A stretch of 64,000 nucleotides of DNA from NCBI RefSeq assembly GCF_016809835.1, contig NZ_JAFBIL020000001.1, forward strand, positions 248,001 through 312,000. Reading direction: 5' to 3'. The position numbers were made by a program, and so were the translations under genes. Shown piece after piece: positions 18,533 to 29,634 of this stretch; the first letter of the stretch is position 1; the number at the start of each line of letters is the position of its first letter. The notes below the pieces were generated by a model that saw only the letters and a list, made by a program, of their open reading frames with translations, was not told where the DNA came from and searched no databases. The stretch comes from Massilia soli (lineage in GTDB: Bacteria; Pseudomonadota; Gammaproteobacteria; Burkholderiales; Burkholderiaceae_D).

Positions 18533-19207
18533 TTACTTCAATCCGGCGATGTAATCGGCAACGGCCTTCATTTCCTGGTCCGACATGCGCTGCGCCAAGG
18601 TGGTCATCTGGGCACTGTTGCTGCGCGAACCACCCTTGAATGCCTGCAGCTGGGCTACGGTGTAGTCCTGGTGCTGGCCTGCGAGGCGTGGATACTGGGC
18701 AGGAATACCGTTGGCGTTGGCGCCGTGGCAGCTGGCGCAGGCAGCGACGCCACGCTCAGCAATACCGCCGCGGTAGATCTTTTTGCCCAGTTCGACGGTG
18801 TCCTTGTTCTTGGCCGCGCCTGGCTTTGGCTTCTGGATCGCCAGGAAGGCAGCGATGTCGCGCTTTTCGGCATCCGACAGCATCTTCGCGTAAGTCGTCA
18901 TGACTGGCTGGTTACGCGCAGGGGTGGTGAAATCAACCAGTTGCTTGTGGGTGTAAGCCTCGAACTGTGCGGACAATTTCGGGTTGGCGCTGATGGTCGA
19001 ATTGCCGGCGGCGCCGTGGCACGATGCGCAAGCTGGCAGGCCGCGGGCAGCATCGCCGGCGTCGTACAGGGTTGCGCCTTTGGCGGCATCAGCCTTGGCA
19101 GGAGCTGCGGGTGCGGCGGCAGACGCCAGGCCGGATACAGCCAGGGTTGCAACCAATAAGGACTTCACAAACGCCGCGCCGGCGGCCGGGAAAAACGCAC
19201 GATTCAT
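18533..19207 (-). CDS. Dihaem cytochrome c4
   Basis: 224-aa periplasmic electron carrier with a signal peptide (cleavage near ASA, about residue 30) and two similar cytochrome c domains, each with a CASCH haem motif (C60-H64 and C157-H161) and a distal Met in QPVMTTYAKML and SAQMTTLAQRM. It is probably a donor to a terminal oxidase. It is first in the c4-resB-ccsB cluster and divergent from engB. A 194-nt gap to resB holds no gene. Confidence 0.93.
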   Translation of the reverse strand: MNRAFFPAAGAAFVKSLLVATLAVSGLASAAAPAAPAKADAAKGATLYDAGDAARGLPACASCHGAAGNSTISANPKLSAQFEAYTHKQLVDFTTPARNQPVMTTYAKMLSDAEKRDIAAFLAIQKPKPGAAKNKDTVELGKKIYRGGIAERGVAACASCHGANANGIPAQYPRLAGQHQDYTVAQLQAFKGGSRSNSAQMTTLAQRMSDQEMKAVADYIAGLK

Positions 19208-19372
19208 TCACACACCCTGACTTGTAAAAATTGAGTTCTATTTGAAAATATGGCAGTGCAACCGCTTGTCGCATGACGCTGGAACTACCGCATCGCAACA
19301 ATACGCAACCCCTTATTGTACAATAGCTTTCTCGGGTCATCGCCCCCTTTTGTTGCATTTTCTGCCCATTCC

Positions 19373-21138
<1,766 letters not shown>

Positions 21139-21165
21139 GGCAGGCTTCGCATGGCCGGCAACGCG

Positions 21166-21196
21166 AAAGCGGCGGACCAACCGCCGCTTTTTTTTG
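21166..21196 (+). terminator. Intrinsic terminator of engB-hemB
   Basis: A 10-bp stem AAAGCGGCGG/CCGCCGCTTT with loop ACCAA is followed by a T-run (21188-21196). It stands between convergent genes. Confidence 0.9.
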
Positions 21197-21199
21197 CCT

Positions 21200-21715
21200 T
21201 TACACCGGGGTCGGGTTCAGCGCAGCGCCGGACGCTTTGGTCTGCGCCACCAGGTTTGCCGCGCGCGCCGCGAAATACCCGCTGAAGCAGCCGTAGGCCA
21301 GGCTGAATGCCATCGCAAACGCCGGACTATTGACTGCGCCGAATTTCATGGCGGTCATGACGGCAAACGCGTATTTGGTCAAAAAGATCGCCATGATCAC
21401 GGCCAGCGGATACCAGCTACCCGGGATGAAAAAGGAATTGGTCGCTGGATCGAAGATGAGCCGGGTGTTCGGGAAAAGCTTGTAGCCGGCGAAGGCGACC
21501 ACGATCAGTCCCGTAGCCCATAGTGCGACCGGCACCGGCGCCAGGCCAAAACTCGACTGCACCCCCGACAGGGACAGGGCGACCATCCCGGCCGGCAGCA
21601 GGTAAGCCATGGTCCGGTTGACGTTGCGGCTGCGCGTCTGGAGCAAGCCAAAAGCCAGCAATCCTGCAAACAGGGCGAATACCCACGGCGGGGTGTGAGT
21701 CAGGATTTGCGACAT
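21200..21715 (-). CDS. Conserved integral membrane protein of unknown function
   Basis: 171 aa with about five hydrophobic helices (PPWVFALFAGLLAFGLL, MAYLLPAGMVALSLSGV, VALWATGLIVVAFAGY, WYPLAVIMAIFLTKYAF, AFAMAFSLAYGCFSGYF). It resembles small DUF-type membrane proteins of Burkholderiales whose function I do not know. GGAG lies about 9 nt before the ATG at 21715. It is convergent with hemB and has no operon partner, so context does not help. Confidence 0.7.
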   Translation of the reverse strand: MSQILTHTPPWVFALFAGLLAFGLLQTRSRNVNRTMAYLLPAGMVALSLSGVQSSFGLAPVPVALWATGLIVVAFAGYKLFPNTRLIFDPATNSFFIPGSWYPLAVIMAIFLTKYAFAVMTAMKFGAVNSPAFAMAFSLAYGCFSGYFAARAANLVAQTKASGAALNPTPV

Positions 21716-21838
21716 GAATGTTTTCTCCGGAACGCAGGGCAAAGACCGACGAGGACTCTAACGCATCCGGAAACGCTTGTCATCTGGTCAAGCACCTGGC
21801 TTGCCGTCACCGCCTCAAGTGGCGTGTGGGCCGCGGCA

Positions 21839-22726
21839 TTACCGCCCTGTACGATATTCCGGGAACATCTCTTTAAACAGGAACGCTTCCAGTTCCGCCG
21901 TATCCTGCACCCGCGCGCTCATTTTCACCACGCGCTGCAAACGCTGCGAATCCCAGTCGAAATCGCCGGTCTTTTCCTTGCGGATCAACTCGATCATCTT
22001 CTTGACGATCGCCGTTTCGATGTCTTTTTCGCCGCCCAGCTCCACATTCACCTGCTGCAGCCAGCGGCGCTTGAAATTCGGGTTCCAGCCGCGGAATTTC
22101 AGCTGGGCGCTGGAGAACGACTTATCGGTCACACTGAATACGCCGCCGGTTTCATTGCGGTCATCGCCCCTGCTGCGGCCATTGGCGGCCGCGATATTGG
22201 CCAGCGCATTGCGCGTTCCGCGCGCGGCTTCGCTTTCGGCCGCCGGCTGCTCGGCCGCCGCCCCGCGCTCCTGCCGGCGCTTGGCGATATAGGCCGCCAT
22301 GTCGACTTCCTCGGGAGGCTCCATCTTTTTCGGCGGCTCTTCGACGATTTTCACCGGCTGCTCGTCCGGCAGCGTGATCGTATCGGGCAAGCGTTCGATC
22401 TTCGGCGGCGGCGTGGCAGATTTTTTGACCGCCTTGCTGGCCTGCTTGCGCGGCTGCTCGGGTTGTTGGGGCTGCTGCTTGGGCTGCTCGGCCACCGGTT
22501 TGATGTACACCATCTCCCCACCCGACGGCGGCAATGCCACCGTTTCGGTTTCCGGCTTGAACGCGTAGATCGCCACCAGCAGCAAGTGCAGCCCGATCGT
22601 GACGGCCAGGCCGATCCGATTGACGCGCGGCGACGCCCCATAGCTCAGCGTGGTGGCTGGCAACGGCTGACCGCAATGCTCGCAGTACCCGGTGTTTTGC
22701 GGCGAATGGTGGGAATGATCACGCAA
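21839..22726 (-). CDS. Uncharacterised membrane-anchored protein with zinc-ribbon N-terminus and TonB-like Pro-rich linker
   Basis: 295 aa of unknown function. The N-terminus has one CxxC pair flanked by His residues (HSHHSPQNTGYCEHCGQP), then one transmembrane helix (about 38-55, GLAVTIGLHLLLVAIYAF). A long Pro/Gln/Lys/Glu-rich periplasmic linker (about 60-145) recalls TonB or TolA. The C-terminal domain (about 195-290) is charged and helical, with FRGWNPNFKRRWLQQVNVELGG. One membrane helix plus a spanning linker suggests an envelope-crossing or tethering role, but no TonB C-terminal signature is visible. It stands alone on its strand. Confidence 0.65.
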   Translation of the reverse strand: MRDHSHHSPQNTGYCEHCGQPLPATTLSYGASPRVNRIGLAVTIGLHLLLVAIYAFKPETETVALPPSGGEMVYIKPVAEQPKQQPQQPEQPRKQASKAVKKSATPPPKIERLPDTITLPDEQPVKIVEEPPKKMEPPEEVDMAAYIAKRRQERGAAAEQPAAESEAARGTRNALANIAAANGRSRGDDRNETGGVFSVTDKSFSSAQLKFRGWNPNFKRRWLQQVNVELGGEKDIETAIVKKMIELIRKEKTGDFDWDSQRLQRVVKMSARVQDTAELEAFLFKEMFPEYRTGR

Positions 22727-23052
22727 GATAATGACGGTTTTCCAGGTGCAGCTTCAGCTAAAAGGGGGACGAGTGGCGCAGTCTATACGTTTTGACGAAA
22801 TTGCGCACCAGCACGACGCCTTGAACAGCTTATAACACCCTGGCAGGCGCGGCTGTTACCAGTTGTATCCAGCGCCTGCGGCTGGAACAAAGAAGTTGAC
22901 AGTGCGATTGCAGCAATCGGGTTCAGGGCGCTCACAGAAATCGCGACATGAAGACCTGGAATGCAAGACTTAACGTCGCCCCTGCGAAGGCAGGGGCGAC
23001 GTTGGCCTGCATTGCCGATGTCCTTGTGGCTATACCTTCTAAAACGATGTCC
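22727..23052. other. Intergenic region between the 295-aa protein gene and the RND operon end
   Basis: 326 nt with no supported gene. It must contain the promoter of the leftward 295-aa gene and the 3' end of the RND transcript. The only structure seen is the REP-like hairpin at 22972-23003. Confidence 0.6.
22972..23003. repeat. REP-like hairpin (CGCCCCTGC-GAAG-GCAGGGGCG core)
   Basis: Perfect 14-bp stem with GAAG loop, 49 nt beyond the RND permease stop. The same core occurs at 48650-48669, and the layout matches the TTCCCGC-GAAG-GCGGGAA hairpins elsewhere in the window. Confidence 0.8.
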
Positions 23053-26000
23053 TCAGTGCGCAGCGTCCGCCGCCGCCAGTTGCTCGTCCGACAACGGCCC
23101 CTTGCCGCTGTACTTGTCGAGGTACAGGTAGATCACCGGCGTGATGTACAAGGTGATGACCTGCGAGAACAGCAGGCCGCCGACCACCGCCAGGCCGAGC
23201 GGCTGGCGCAGCTCGGCGCCGGCGCCAATGCCCATGGCGATCGGCAGCGCGCCCGTCATTGCCGCCAGGGTGGTCATCAGGATCGGCCGGAAGCGCAACA
23301 GGCAGGCTTCGCGGATCGCGAATTCGGGCGTCTTGCCTTCCACCCGCTGGGCGTGCAACGCGAAGTCGATCATCATGATCGCGTTCTTTTTCACAATGCC
23401 GATCAGCATCAGGATGCCGATGATCGCAATCATCGTCAGGTCCATGCCGAATATTTCCAGCGTCAGCAGCGCACCAACCGCCGCCGATGGCAGCCCGGCC
23501 AGGATCGTCAGCGGGTGGATGTAGCTCTCGTAGAGCACGCCCAGCAACACGTAGATCACGCCCAGCGCGGCGATGATCAGGATCAGCTGGCTCGATTGCG
23601 ATTGCTCGAACACGGCCGCGTCGCCGCCGTAGCGGGTGATGACCGAGGCCGGCAGCTTCATCTCGGTGGCCATGCGGTCGATCGCCGCCGTGGCGTCGCC
23701 AAGCGGCATGGTCGGCGCAAGGTTGAACGACACGGTGATCGCCTGCAGCTGGCCCTGGTGGTTGACCGAGGTCGGGCCGACCGTGCGCTCGACCGTCGCG
23801 ATGCTCGACATCTGCACCAGCTGGCCGTTCTTGCTGCGCACCGACACGCGCGTGAGCGCATCGTCGAAGTGGCGGTCTTCCGGCGCTGCTTCCATGATCA
23901 CGTTGTAGCTCGCCGCCGGCGAGTAGATGGTCGATACCTGGCGCTCGCCGAATGCCGCGTACAGCGCGGTGCGCACGTCGGACATCTGCACGCCCAGGCT
24001 GTTGGCCTTGTCGCGGTCGACCTTCAAGGTAGCCTGCAGGCCGCCGGCCTGCGAGTCGCTGGTTACGTCGAGGAAGCCCGGCGTGGTGCGCATGCGCTCG
24101 AGGAAGCGGTTCGACCAGACCCCAAGATCGTCTGCGCGCACGCTCTGCAAGGTGTACTGGTAGCGGCTCTTGCTCGGGCGTCCTCCCAGCTGCAGGTTCT
24201 GGGTCGGGCTGAGGAACACCGTCACGCCGGCAACCGAGCGGGTCGACTGGCGCAGGCTGCTCACGACGTCGGCCATGGCATCGCGCTCGCTGCGCGGCTT
24301 GAGCACGATGAAACCGCGGCCGGTGTTGCCGCCGCCAGTAAACGAGGTCACGTCCTTGACCGCCGGATGGGCGCGCACCTTGTTGACGACCTGCTCCTGC
24401 AGCAGCGACATCTTGTCGGTCGAGGTGTCTTCGGACGCTTCGACGCTCATGCGGATCTGGCCCAGGTCTTCTTCAGGGAAGAAGCCTTTCGGGATCGTCG
24501 TGTACATGATCACCGTCAGCGCAAAGGTGGCGAAGGCGACCAGCAAGATGATCGGCCGGTTGGCCAGCGCCATGTCGAGCGTCTTTTCATAGCCGCGCAG
24601 GACCTTGGCGAAGCCAGCTTCGAAATGGCGGCCGATCCAGCTTTTCTCGCCGCCGCTGTTGACGTCATGGGCTGGCAGCAGGCGGCTGGCCAGCATCGGC
24701 ACCAGGGTCAGCGAAACCACCGCCGACACCAAGACCGCCAGGCCGACAACCACCGCGAATTCATGGAACAGCAGGCCGATTACGCCCGGCATGAAGAAGA
24801 TCGGAATGAACACGGCGACCAGCGAAATCGAGATCGAGACAATCGTGAAGCCCACTTCGCGCGAGCCGACCAGCGCCGCTTCCAGCGGCCGTTTGCCCAT
24901 TTCGATGTGGCGCACGATATTTTCGAGGACCACGATGGCGTCATCGACCACCAGGCCGACGGCCAGCGTAATGCCCAGCAGCGAGACGTTATCGAGGCTG
25001 TAGCCGAACCAGTACAGCAGCGCCACCGCGCCAAGCAGCGAAATCGGCAGCGTCACGGCGGGAATGAAGGTGGCCGAGGCGCGGTGCAGGAACAGGAAGA
25101 TCACCAGCACCACCAGCAGCACGGTACCGAGCAGGGTCAGGTTGACGTCGTGGATCGCTTCGCGGATCGATACCGAGCGGTCGTTGACGAGGCTGATCTT
25201 GATCGAGGCCGGCACCTGGGCCTGGAAGCCCGGCAGCAGCTTGCGCACCGAGTCCACCACCTGCACCGTGTTGGCATCGGGCTGGCGCTGCACCATCAGC
25301 ACGATCGAGCGTTCGCCGTTGAAGCTGCCGGCGGCCTTGATCGACTGGAAGCTGTCTTCGACCGTGGCCACATCCTTCAGGCGCACCGGTTCACCGTTGC
25401 GCATGGCGACGATCACTTCCGAAAATTCGGCGGCGTTCATCAGCTGCGGGTTGCCCTGGATCGTCAGCGTCTGGTTGGGGCCATCGAGCACGCCGAGCGG
25501 CGCGTTCGAGTTCGAGGCGCGCAGCGCGGTGCCCAGTTCGTCGTAGGTCAGGTCGCGCGCGTTCATCAGGTCGGCCTTGGCGCGCACCCGCACGGCGAAG
25601 CGCTTCTGGCCGTTGACCGTCACTTGCGCCACGCCCGGCAGCGTCGACAGGCTAGGCGCGATCAGGTTTTCGGCGTAGTCGTTCAGGTCCGACAGGCTCA
25701 TCGACGGCGACGTCATCGCCATGAACAGGATCGGCGCGTCGGCGGGGTTGACCTTGCGGTACGACGGCAGCTCCGTCATCTCCTGCGGCAGCTGGCGCTG
25801 CGCCCGCAGCAGCGCCGCCTGGACGTCGACCGCGGCGGCGTTGACGTCGATGCTCGAATCGAATTCGAGCGTGATATCGGTGTCGCCCTGGGTACTGGTC
25901 GAGGTGATCAGCTTGATGCCGGCGATCGTCGAAAACTGCTTTTCGAGCGGCAGCGCGACCGACGACGCCATCGTTTCAGGGCTGGCCCCGGACAGGTCGG

Positions 26001-26145
26001 CCGAGACGTTGATGACCGGGGTGTTATAGCTCGGCAGCGCGGCGACCGGGATGTTGACGTAGGCAAGCACGCCGACCAGCACCAGCGCCAGCGACAGCAG
26101 CACCACCATCACCGGACGGCGGATGCACAGTTCGGAGATGTTCAT
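23053..26145 (-). CDS. RND multidrug efflux permease (AcrB/MdtC-like)
   Basis: 1030-aa inner-membrane proton-driven exporter of the HAE-1 family. It starts MNISELCIRRPVMVVLLSLAL and has two large periplasmic loops and about 12 helices. The proton-relay Asp pair is in GLVVDDAIVVLEN of helix 4, and GILMLIGIVKKNAIMMIDFA marks the second half. Overall style is closest to MdtC/MuxC. It overlaps the fusion protein gene by 4 nt. No outer-membrane factor is encoded nearby, so it presumably uses a TolC-type channel from elsewhere. Substrates cannot be read from sequence. Confidence 0.94.
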   Translation of the reverse strand: MNISELCIRRPVMVVLLSLALVLVGVLAYVNIPVAALPSYNTPVINVSADLSGASPETMASSVALPLEKQFSTIAGIKLITSTSTQGDTDITLEFDSSIDVNAAAVDVQAALLRAQRQLPQEMTELPSYRKVNPADAPILFMAMTSPSMSLSDLNDYAENLIAPSLSTLPGVAQVTVNGQKRFAVRVRAKADLMNARDLTYDELGTALRASNSNAPLGVLDGPNQTLTIQGNPQLMNAAEFSEVIVAMRNGEPVRLKDVATVEDSFQSIKAAGSFNGERSIVLMVQRQPDANTVQVVDSVRKLLPGFQAQVPASIKISLVNDRSVSIREAIHDVNLTLLGTVLLVVLVIFLFLHRASATFIPAVTLPISLLGAVALLYWFGYSLDNVSLLGITLAVGLVVDDAIVVLENIVRHIEMGKRPLEAALVGSREVGFTIVSISISLVAVFIPIFFMPGVIGLLFHEFAVVVGLAVLVSAVVSLTLVPMLASRLLPAHDVNSGGEKSWIGRHFEAGFAKVLRGYEKTLDMALANRPIILLVAFATFALTVIMYTTIPKGFFPEEDLGQIRMSVEASEDTSTDKMSLLQEQVVNKVRAHPAVKDVTSFTGGGNTGRGFIVLKPRSERDAMADVVSSLRQSTRSVAGVTVFLSPTQNLQLGGRPSKSRYQYTLQSVRADDLGVWSNRFLERMRTTPGFLDVTSDSQAGGLQATLKVDRDKANSLGVQMSDVRTALYAAFGERQVSTIYSPAASYNVIMEAAPEDRHFDDALTRVSVRSKNGQLVQMSSIATVERTVGPTSVNHQGQLQAITVSFNLAPTMPLGDATAAIDRMATEMKLPASVITRYGGDAAVFEQSQSSQLILIIAALGVIYVLLGVLYESYIHPLTILAGLPSAAVGALLTLEIFGMDLTMIAIIGILMLIGIVKKNAIMMIDFALHAQRVEGKTPEFAIREACLLRFRPILMTTLAAMTGALPIAMGIGAGAELRQPLGLAVVGGLLFSQVITLYITPVIYLYLDKYSGKGPLSDEQLAAADAAH

Positions 26146-27308
26146 GGCGTGGCTGCCTTGCGTGCCAGCGTGGTGCCGCTGTCAGGCGCGGCGCCGGCCA
26201 GGCGCACCTTGCCGCCCGGGCGCAGGTTCTGCTTGCCCTCGGTGATCACCTTCTCGCTGCCCGACAGGCCGGTGACGGCGGCGCTGTCGCCGTAGGCGTA
26301 GACGCGCTGCACCGGCACTTCCCTGGCGGTCTGGCCTTCGCCAACCACGTACACGAACGTGCCGCGGGTGTTGATGATGATGGCCGCCTGCGGGATCACG
26401 GTCGCGTTTTTCAGCGTGCGCAGGGTGACGCGGGTGGTGACGTACTGGCCCGGCCACAGGCCGGTGTCGCGGTTGTCGAACTGCGCCTTGGCCTTGATGG
26501 TGCCGGCCTGCGCGTCAACCGCGTTGTCGATGAAGGTCAGCTTGCCGACCACCGGCTTGCCGCCGGACGGCTGCGCTTCGACCGGCACCTGGCCGGCGCG
26601 CTGCGCCGACAGCAGATCAGGCAGCGACGATTCCGGCAGGGTGAAGGCGACGTCGACCGGGTCGAGCTGGGTAATCGTGGTGAGCGAGGTGGCCGGCTGC
26701 ACCAGGCTGCCGGGGTAGACCGAAATGGCGCCCACCCGGCCCGACATCGGCGCGCGGATGGTGCCGAAGCTGGCGGTGACACGCTCGCCCTGCAGGGCGG
26801 CCTGGTTCGACGCCACCAGCGCGCGCTGGGCGTCGACCTGGCTGCGCAAGGTGTCGATCGCGCTCTGAGCCAGGAACTTCTGCTCGACCAGCTCCTGGTT
26901 GCGCTTGTACTGGCGCTCCAGGTCGGCCAGGGTGGCGCGGTCGCGCGCGATCTGCGCCTGCGCCTTGCTGACGTTGGCCTGCTCGTTGCGGTCGTCCAGC
27001 GAGAACATCAGCTCCCCTGCCTTGACCGACTGGCCCTCCTTGATGTGTACCTTGCGGATCGTACTGGTGGTCTGCGGGCGCAGGTCGACCGAGTTGATCG
27101 GGGTGACCGTGCCGTTGGCCTGCAGCGTGATCGGCACGTCCTGGCGCAGCGGCGCCACCACATTGACGGTGGCCGGCGGCTGCTCGCCGTTACCGCGGCC
27201 GCCGCCCTTGGCGCCCGGCTTTTCAGCCTTGCCGTTGTTCAGGTACCAGGCCGATCCGCCAACGATGGCAATGATGCCGATGACGAGTACGAGATTTTTC
27301 TGCTTCAT
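26142..27308 (-). CDS. RND periplasmic adaptor (membrane fusion protein, MdtA-like)
   Basis: 388 aa. An N-terminal membrane anchor (MKQKNLVLVIGIIAIVGGSAWYL) is followed by a Gly-rich linker, a lipoyl half (TSTIRKVHIKEGQSVKAGELMFSLD), an alpha-hairpin (about 105-170), the second lipoyl half (IRAPMSGRVGAISVYPGSLV), a beta-barrel and a membrane-proximal domain. It links the RND pump to an outer-membrane channel. The ATG at 27308 has AGGAAG upstream; the longer reading is unlikely. 63 nt separate it from the kinase gene. Confidence 0.93.
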   Translation of the reverse strand: MKQKNLVLVIGIIAIVGGSAWYLNNGKAEKPGAKGGGRGNGEQPPATVNVVAPLRQDVPITLQANGTVTPINSVDLRPQTTSTIRKVHIKEGQSVKAGELMFSLDDRNEQANVSKAQAQIARDRATLADLERQYKRNQELVEQKFLAQSAIDTLRSQVDAQRALVASNQAALQGERVTASFGTIRAPMSGRVGAISVYPGSLVQPATSLTTITQLDPVDVAFTLPESSLPDLLSAQRAGQVPVEAQPSGGKPVVGKLTFIDNAVDAQAGTIKAKAQFDNRDTGLWPGQYVTTRVTLRTLKNATVIPQAAIIINTRGTFVYVVGEGQTAREVPVQRVYAYGDSAAVTGLSGSEKVITEGKQNLRPGGKVRLAGAAPDSGTTLARKAATP

Positions 27309-27371
27309 TGGTTCTTCCTGGCCGCTCGGCGGCTCTTGATTAATCGTCAAACTGAATGGGGCAGGACCGGG

Positions 27372-28736
27372 TTATATGCCCCGGTAGGCTTCGGGCAGTA
27401 CCAGCGTCACTTCGAGGCCGCCTTCATGATGATTGGCGAGGCTGACGCTGCCGCCGTGCTGTTCGGCGATGTTGCGGGCGATCGGCAGTCCGAGCCCGGT
27501 GCCGCCCGACTCGCGCGAACGCGAGCTTTCGATACGGTAGAACGGCTCGAACACGCGCGGCTGTTCCTCGTGCGCGATGCCGGGGCCGCGGTCGCGAATG
27601 CGGATGCGCGCGGCGCCCGCGGTGCGCTCGACCACCAGTTCGGCCTGGTGGCCGTACTTGACTGCGTTGTCGATCAGGTTGGCAAGGCAGCGGCGCAGCG
27701 CCATCGGGCGCCCCATCACGGCCATGCCGGCGCGGCCGATCAGCGTGACCTTCTGGCTGGCGTCGGTGGCGTCGGAACAGACGCTATCGAGCAGCGAGTC
27801 GACGTCGAGCGCCTGCATGTCTTCGGTGTTGTCGGTGCTGCGCGCCAGGTCGAGGCCTTCGCGCACCATCTCCTGCATCGCCGAGAGGTCGCCGATCAGG
27901 CGCTCCTGCAGCTCGTGGTCGGCGACTTTTTCAAGGCGCAGGCGCATCCGCGTGAGCGGCGTTTGCAGGTCGTGGGTGATCGCGGCCAGCATCTGGGTGC
28001 GCTGCGCGATGTACTGGCGGATGCGCGCCTGCATCGCGTTGAAGGCGGCGCTGGCCTGGCGGATTTCACTGGCGCCGGCCAGTGTCAGCGGCGGGTGGTT
28101 GATGTCGTTGCCAAGGTCCTTGGCGGCCTGCGCCAGCTGGTTGAGCGGCCGCGTGGTCATGCGCGCGACCAGGTAGGCGAGGAAGGCAATGCTGATCAGG
28201 AACAGCGCGATGATCATCGAATAGTCGGTGGCGCCGGCGATCACCGAACCGGGCGGCGGCAGGATCTGCAGGCGCAGCAGCTCGCCGTCGCGCAGGCGCA
28301 CGTCGATGCTTTCGCAGACGCCCTTCCACAGCGCTTCCTTGGGGCCGAACATGCTTTGCTGGATGCGCGGGACGTCGCACTCCTTCGGGCGCAGCGCGAT
28401 GGTGGAGAACTCGTAGCCGCTGCCCATGCGCTTGGTCAGCGCGGCGGTAAACGGCGAGTCGACCGGCGCGACCGGCAGGTCATGGGTGATTTCTTCGATG
28501 CGGATGCCGGGACGGTTGGCCACGCCCAGGTAGGCCATGCGCGCCGATGCGGGGACGATCTCGGTGGCGGTGATCAGCTGCTCGGCGCGGTCAAGCGCAT
28601 GGCTGGTGCGGAAGTCTTCGATCACGCGCTGGCGTTCGTTCTCGGCCAGCAGCTGGGTGATCACGGACGAAAACACGATACCCAGCAGCAGTGTCAGGAA
28701 CACCCTGCCGGTCATCGATCCGAAGAACGCCCTCAT
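27372..28736 (-). CDS. Sensor histidine kinase, EnvZ/BaeS-like
   Basis: 454-aa membrane kinase: helix 1 near 9-30, a periplasmic sensor of about 130 residues containing two Cys (KECDV, GVCESI), helix 2 (YSMIIALFLISIAFLAYLVARM), HAMP, then the H-box ITHDLQTPLTRM with phospho-His255, N-box NLIDNAVKYG, G1 DRGPGIA and G2 GGTGLGLPIA. All catalytic boxes are intact. It overlaps the regulator gene by 4 nt (ATGA). Its placement directly before the efflux genes suggests control of the pump. Confidence 0.93.
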   Translation of the reverse strand: MRAFFGSMTGRVFLTLLLGIVFSSVITQLLAENERQRVIEDFRTSHALDRAEQLITATEIVPASARMAYLGVANRPGIRIEEITHDLPVAPVDSPFTAALTKRMGSGYEFSTIALRPKECDVPRIQQSMFGPKEALWKGVCESIDVRLRDGELLRLQILPPPGSVIAGATDYSMIIALFLISIAFLAYLVARMTTRPLNQLAQAAKDLGNDINHPPLTLAGASEIRQASAAFNAMQARIRQYIAQRTQMLAAITHDLQTPLTRMRLRLEKVADHELQERLIGDLSAMQEMVREGLDLARSTDNTEDMQALDVDSLLDSVCSDATDASQKVTLIGRAGMAVMGRPMALRRCLANLIDNAVKYGHQAELVVERTAGAARIRIRDRGPGIAHEEQPRVFEPFYRIESSRSRESGGTGLGLPIARNIAEQHGGSVSLANHHEGGLEVTLVLPEAYRGI

Positions 28737-29461
28737 GGACTTGGCTCCACGGTGACCTGCCCGGCCAGCACGTAGCCGCCGTTGCGCACCGTCTTGATGA
28801 TCTGCGGCAGGCGCGCGTCTTCGCCGAGCTTCTGGCGCAGGCGGCTGATCTGGATGTCGATCGAGCGGTCGAACGGGTCGGCGTCGCGGCCCTGCGTCAG
28901 GTTCAGCAGCTGGTCGCGGTTGAGCACGCGGTTGGGATGTTCGAGGAACACGCGCAGCAGGCGGAACTCGGCGCCCGACAGCATGATCACCAGGCCGTCG
29001 GGATTGATCAGGTGGCGCGCGGTCAGGTCGAGCGTCCAGCCGGAAAAGCGCATGCGCTGGGCGTTCTCGGACTGCGCGTTGGATGGCATCGCATGGCTGC
29101 GGCGCAGCACGCTGCGGATGCGCGCCAGCAGTTCGCGTGGCTCGAACGGCTTTGGCAGGTAGTCGTCGGCGCCCATTTCGAGGCCCAGGATGCGGTCGAG
29201 CGGCTCGCTGCGCGCGGTCAGCATGATCACCGGCAGGGTCGAGGTGGCGCGCAGCTTGCGGCACAGGGTCAGGCCGTCGTCGCCGGGCATGTTCAGGTCA
29301 AGCACGATCAGCTCGGGACGCGCCTCGTCCAGCACTTTCCACATGCCGGTGCCATCAGCGGCCACCAGCGTGCGGTAGCCGTTCGATTCGAGATAATCGG
29401 CGAGCAGCGAGCGGATGTCGCGGTCGTCGTCGACGATCAAAATGGTGGTGGGAGTATCCAT
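28733..29461 (-). CDS. OmpR-family response regulator
   Basis: 242 aa. Receiver domain: acidic pocket VDDDRD, phospho-acceptor D55 in LIVLDLNMPG, Thr in MLTARS and Lys in LPKPFEP. The winged-helix output domain includes LSGAEFRLLRVFLEHPNRVLNRDQLL and IDIQISRLRQKLGED. First gene of the regulator-kinase-adaptor-permease operon and divergent from a Spy-like gene, as expected if it regulates both directions from the shared 173-nt gap. Confidence 0.95.
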   Translation of the reverse strand: MDTPTTILIVDDDRDIRSLLADYLESNGYRTLVAADGTGMWKVLDEARPELIVLDLNMPGDDGLTLCRKLRATSTLPVIMLTARSEPLDRILGLEMGADDYLPKPFEPRELLARIRSVLRRSHAMPSNAQSENAQRMRFSGWTLDLTARHLINPDGLVIMLSGAEFRLLRVFLEHPNRVLNRDQLLNLTQGRDADPFDRSIDIQISRLRQKLGEDARLPQIIKTVRNGGYVLAGQVTVEPSP

Positions 29462-29502
29462 GTTCGCAATTATCCCGACTTACGACCAGCCTGCACAGGG
29501 CA

Positions 29503-29551
29503 TTTGTATCGCCATGTATATTGACAGGTAGTCGAAACATATTGATACAAA
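29503..29551 (+). promoter_or_regulatory. Candidate promoter of the Spy-like gene with flanking inverted repeat
   Basis: A perfect -35 TTGACA (29521-29526) and, 17 nt on, GATACA (29544-29549) can serve the rightward gene. The arms TTTGTATC (29503-29510) and GATACAAA (29544-29551) are an 8-bp inverted repeat, the right arm covering the -10. Binding by the adjacent OmpR-type regulator is a hypothesis. Confidence 0.5.
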
Positions 29552-29634
29552 GTGTTCGGTACAAGACATGCCTCGGTTACACCTGAGGCTCATGATGAAT
29601 CCCGTAGTCCAACCACTCCACAAAGGGAACCAAC

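Noticed and set aside
22948-26295. 1115-codon plus-strand frame opposite the RND permease
   Set aside because: Composition dominated by His, Arg, Gln and Asp as in antisense frames of GC-rich genes; the RND protein is complete on the minus strand.
27372-29264. Apparent 630-aa histidine kinase with an extra N-terminal region
   Set aside because: The extra residues are an out-of-frame reading of the response regulator; the ATG at 28736 with ATGA overlap gives a normal kinase.
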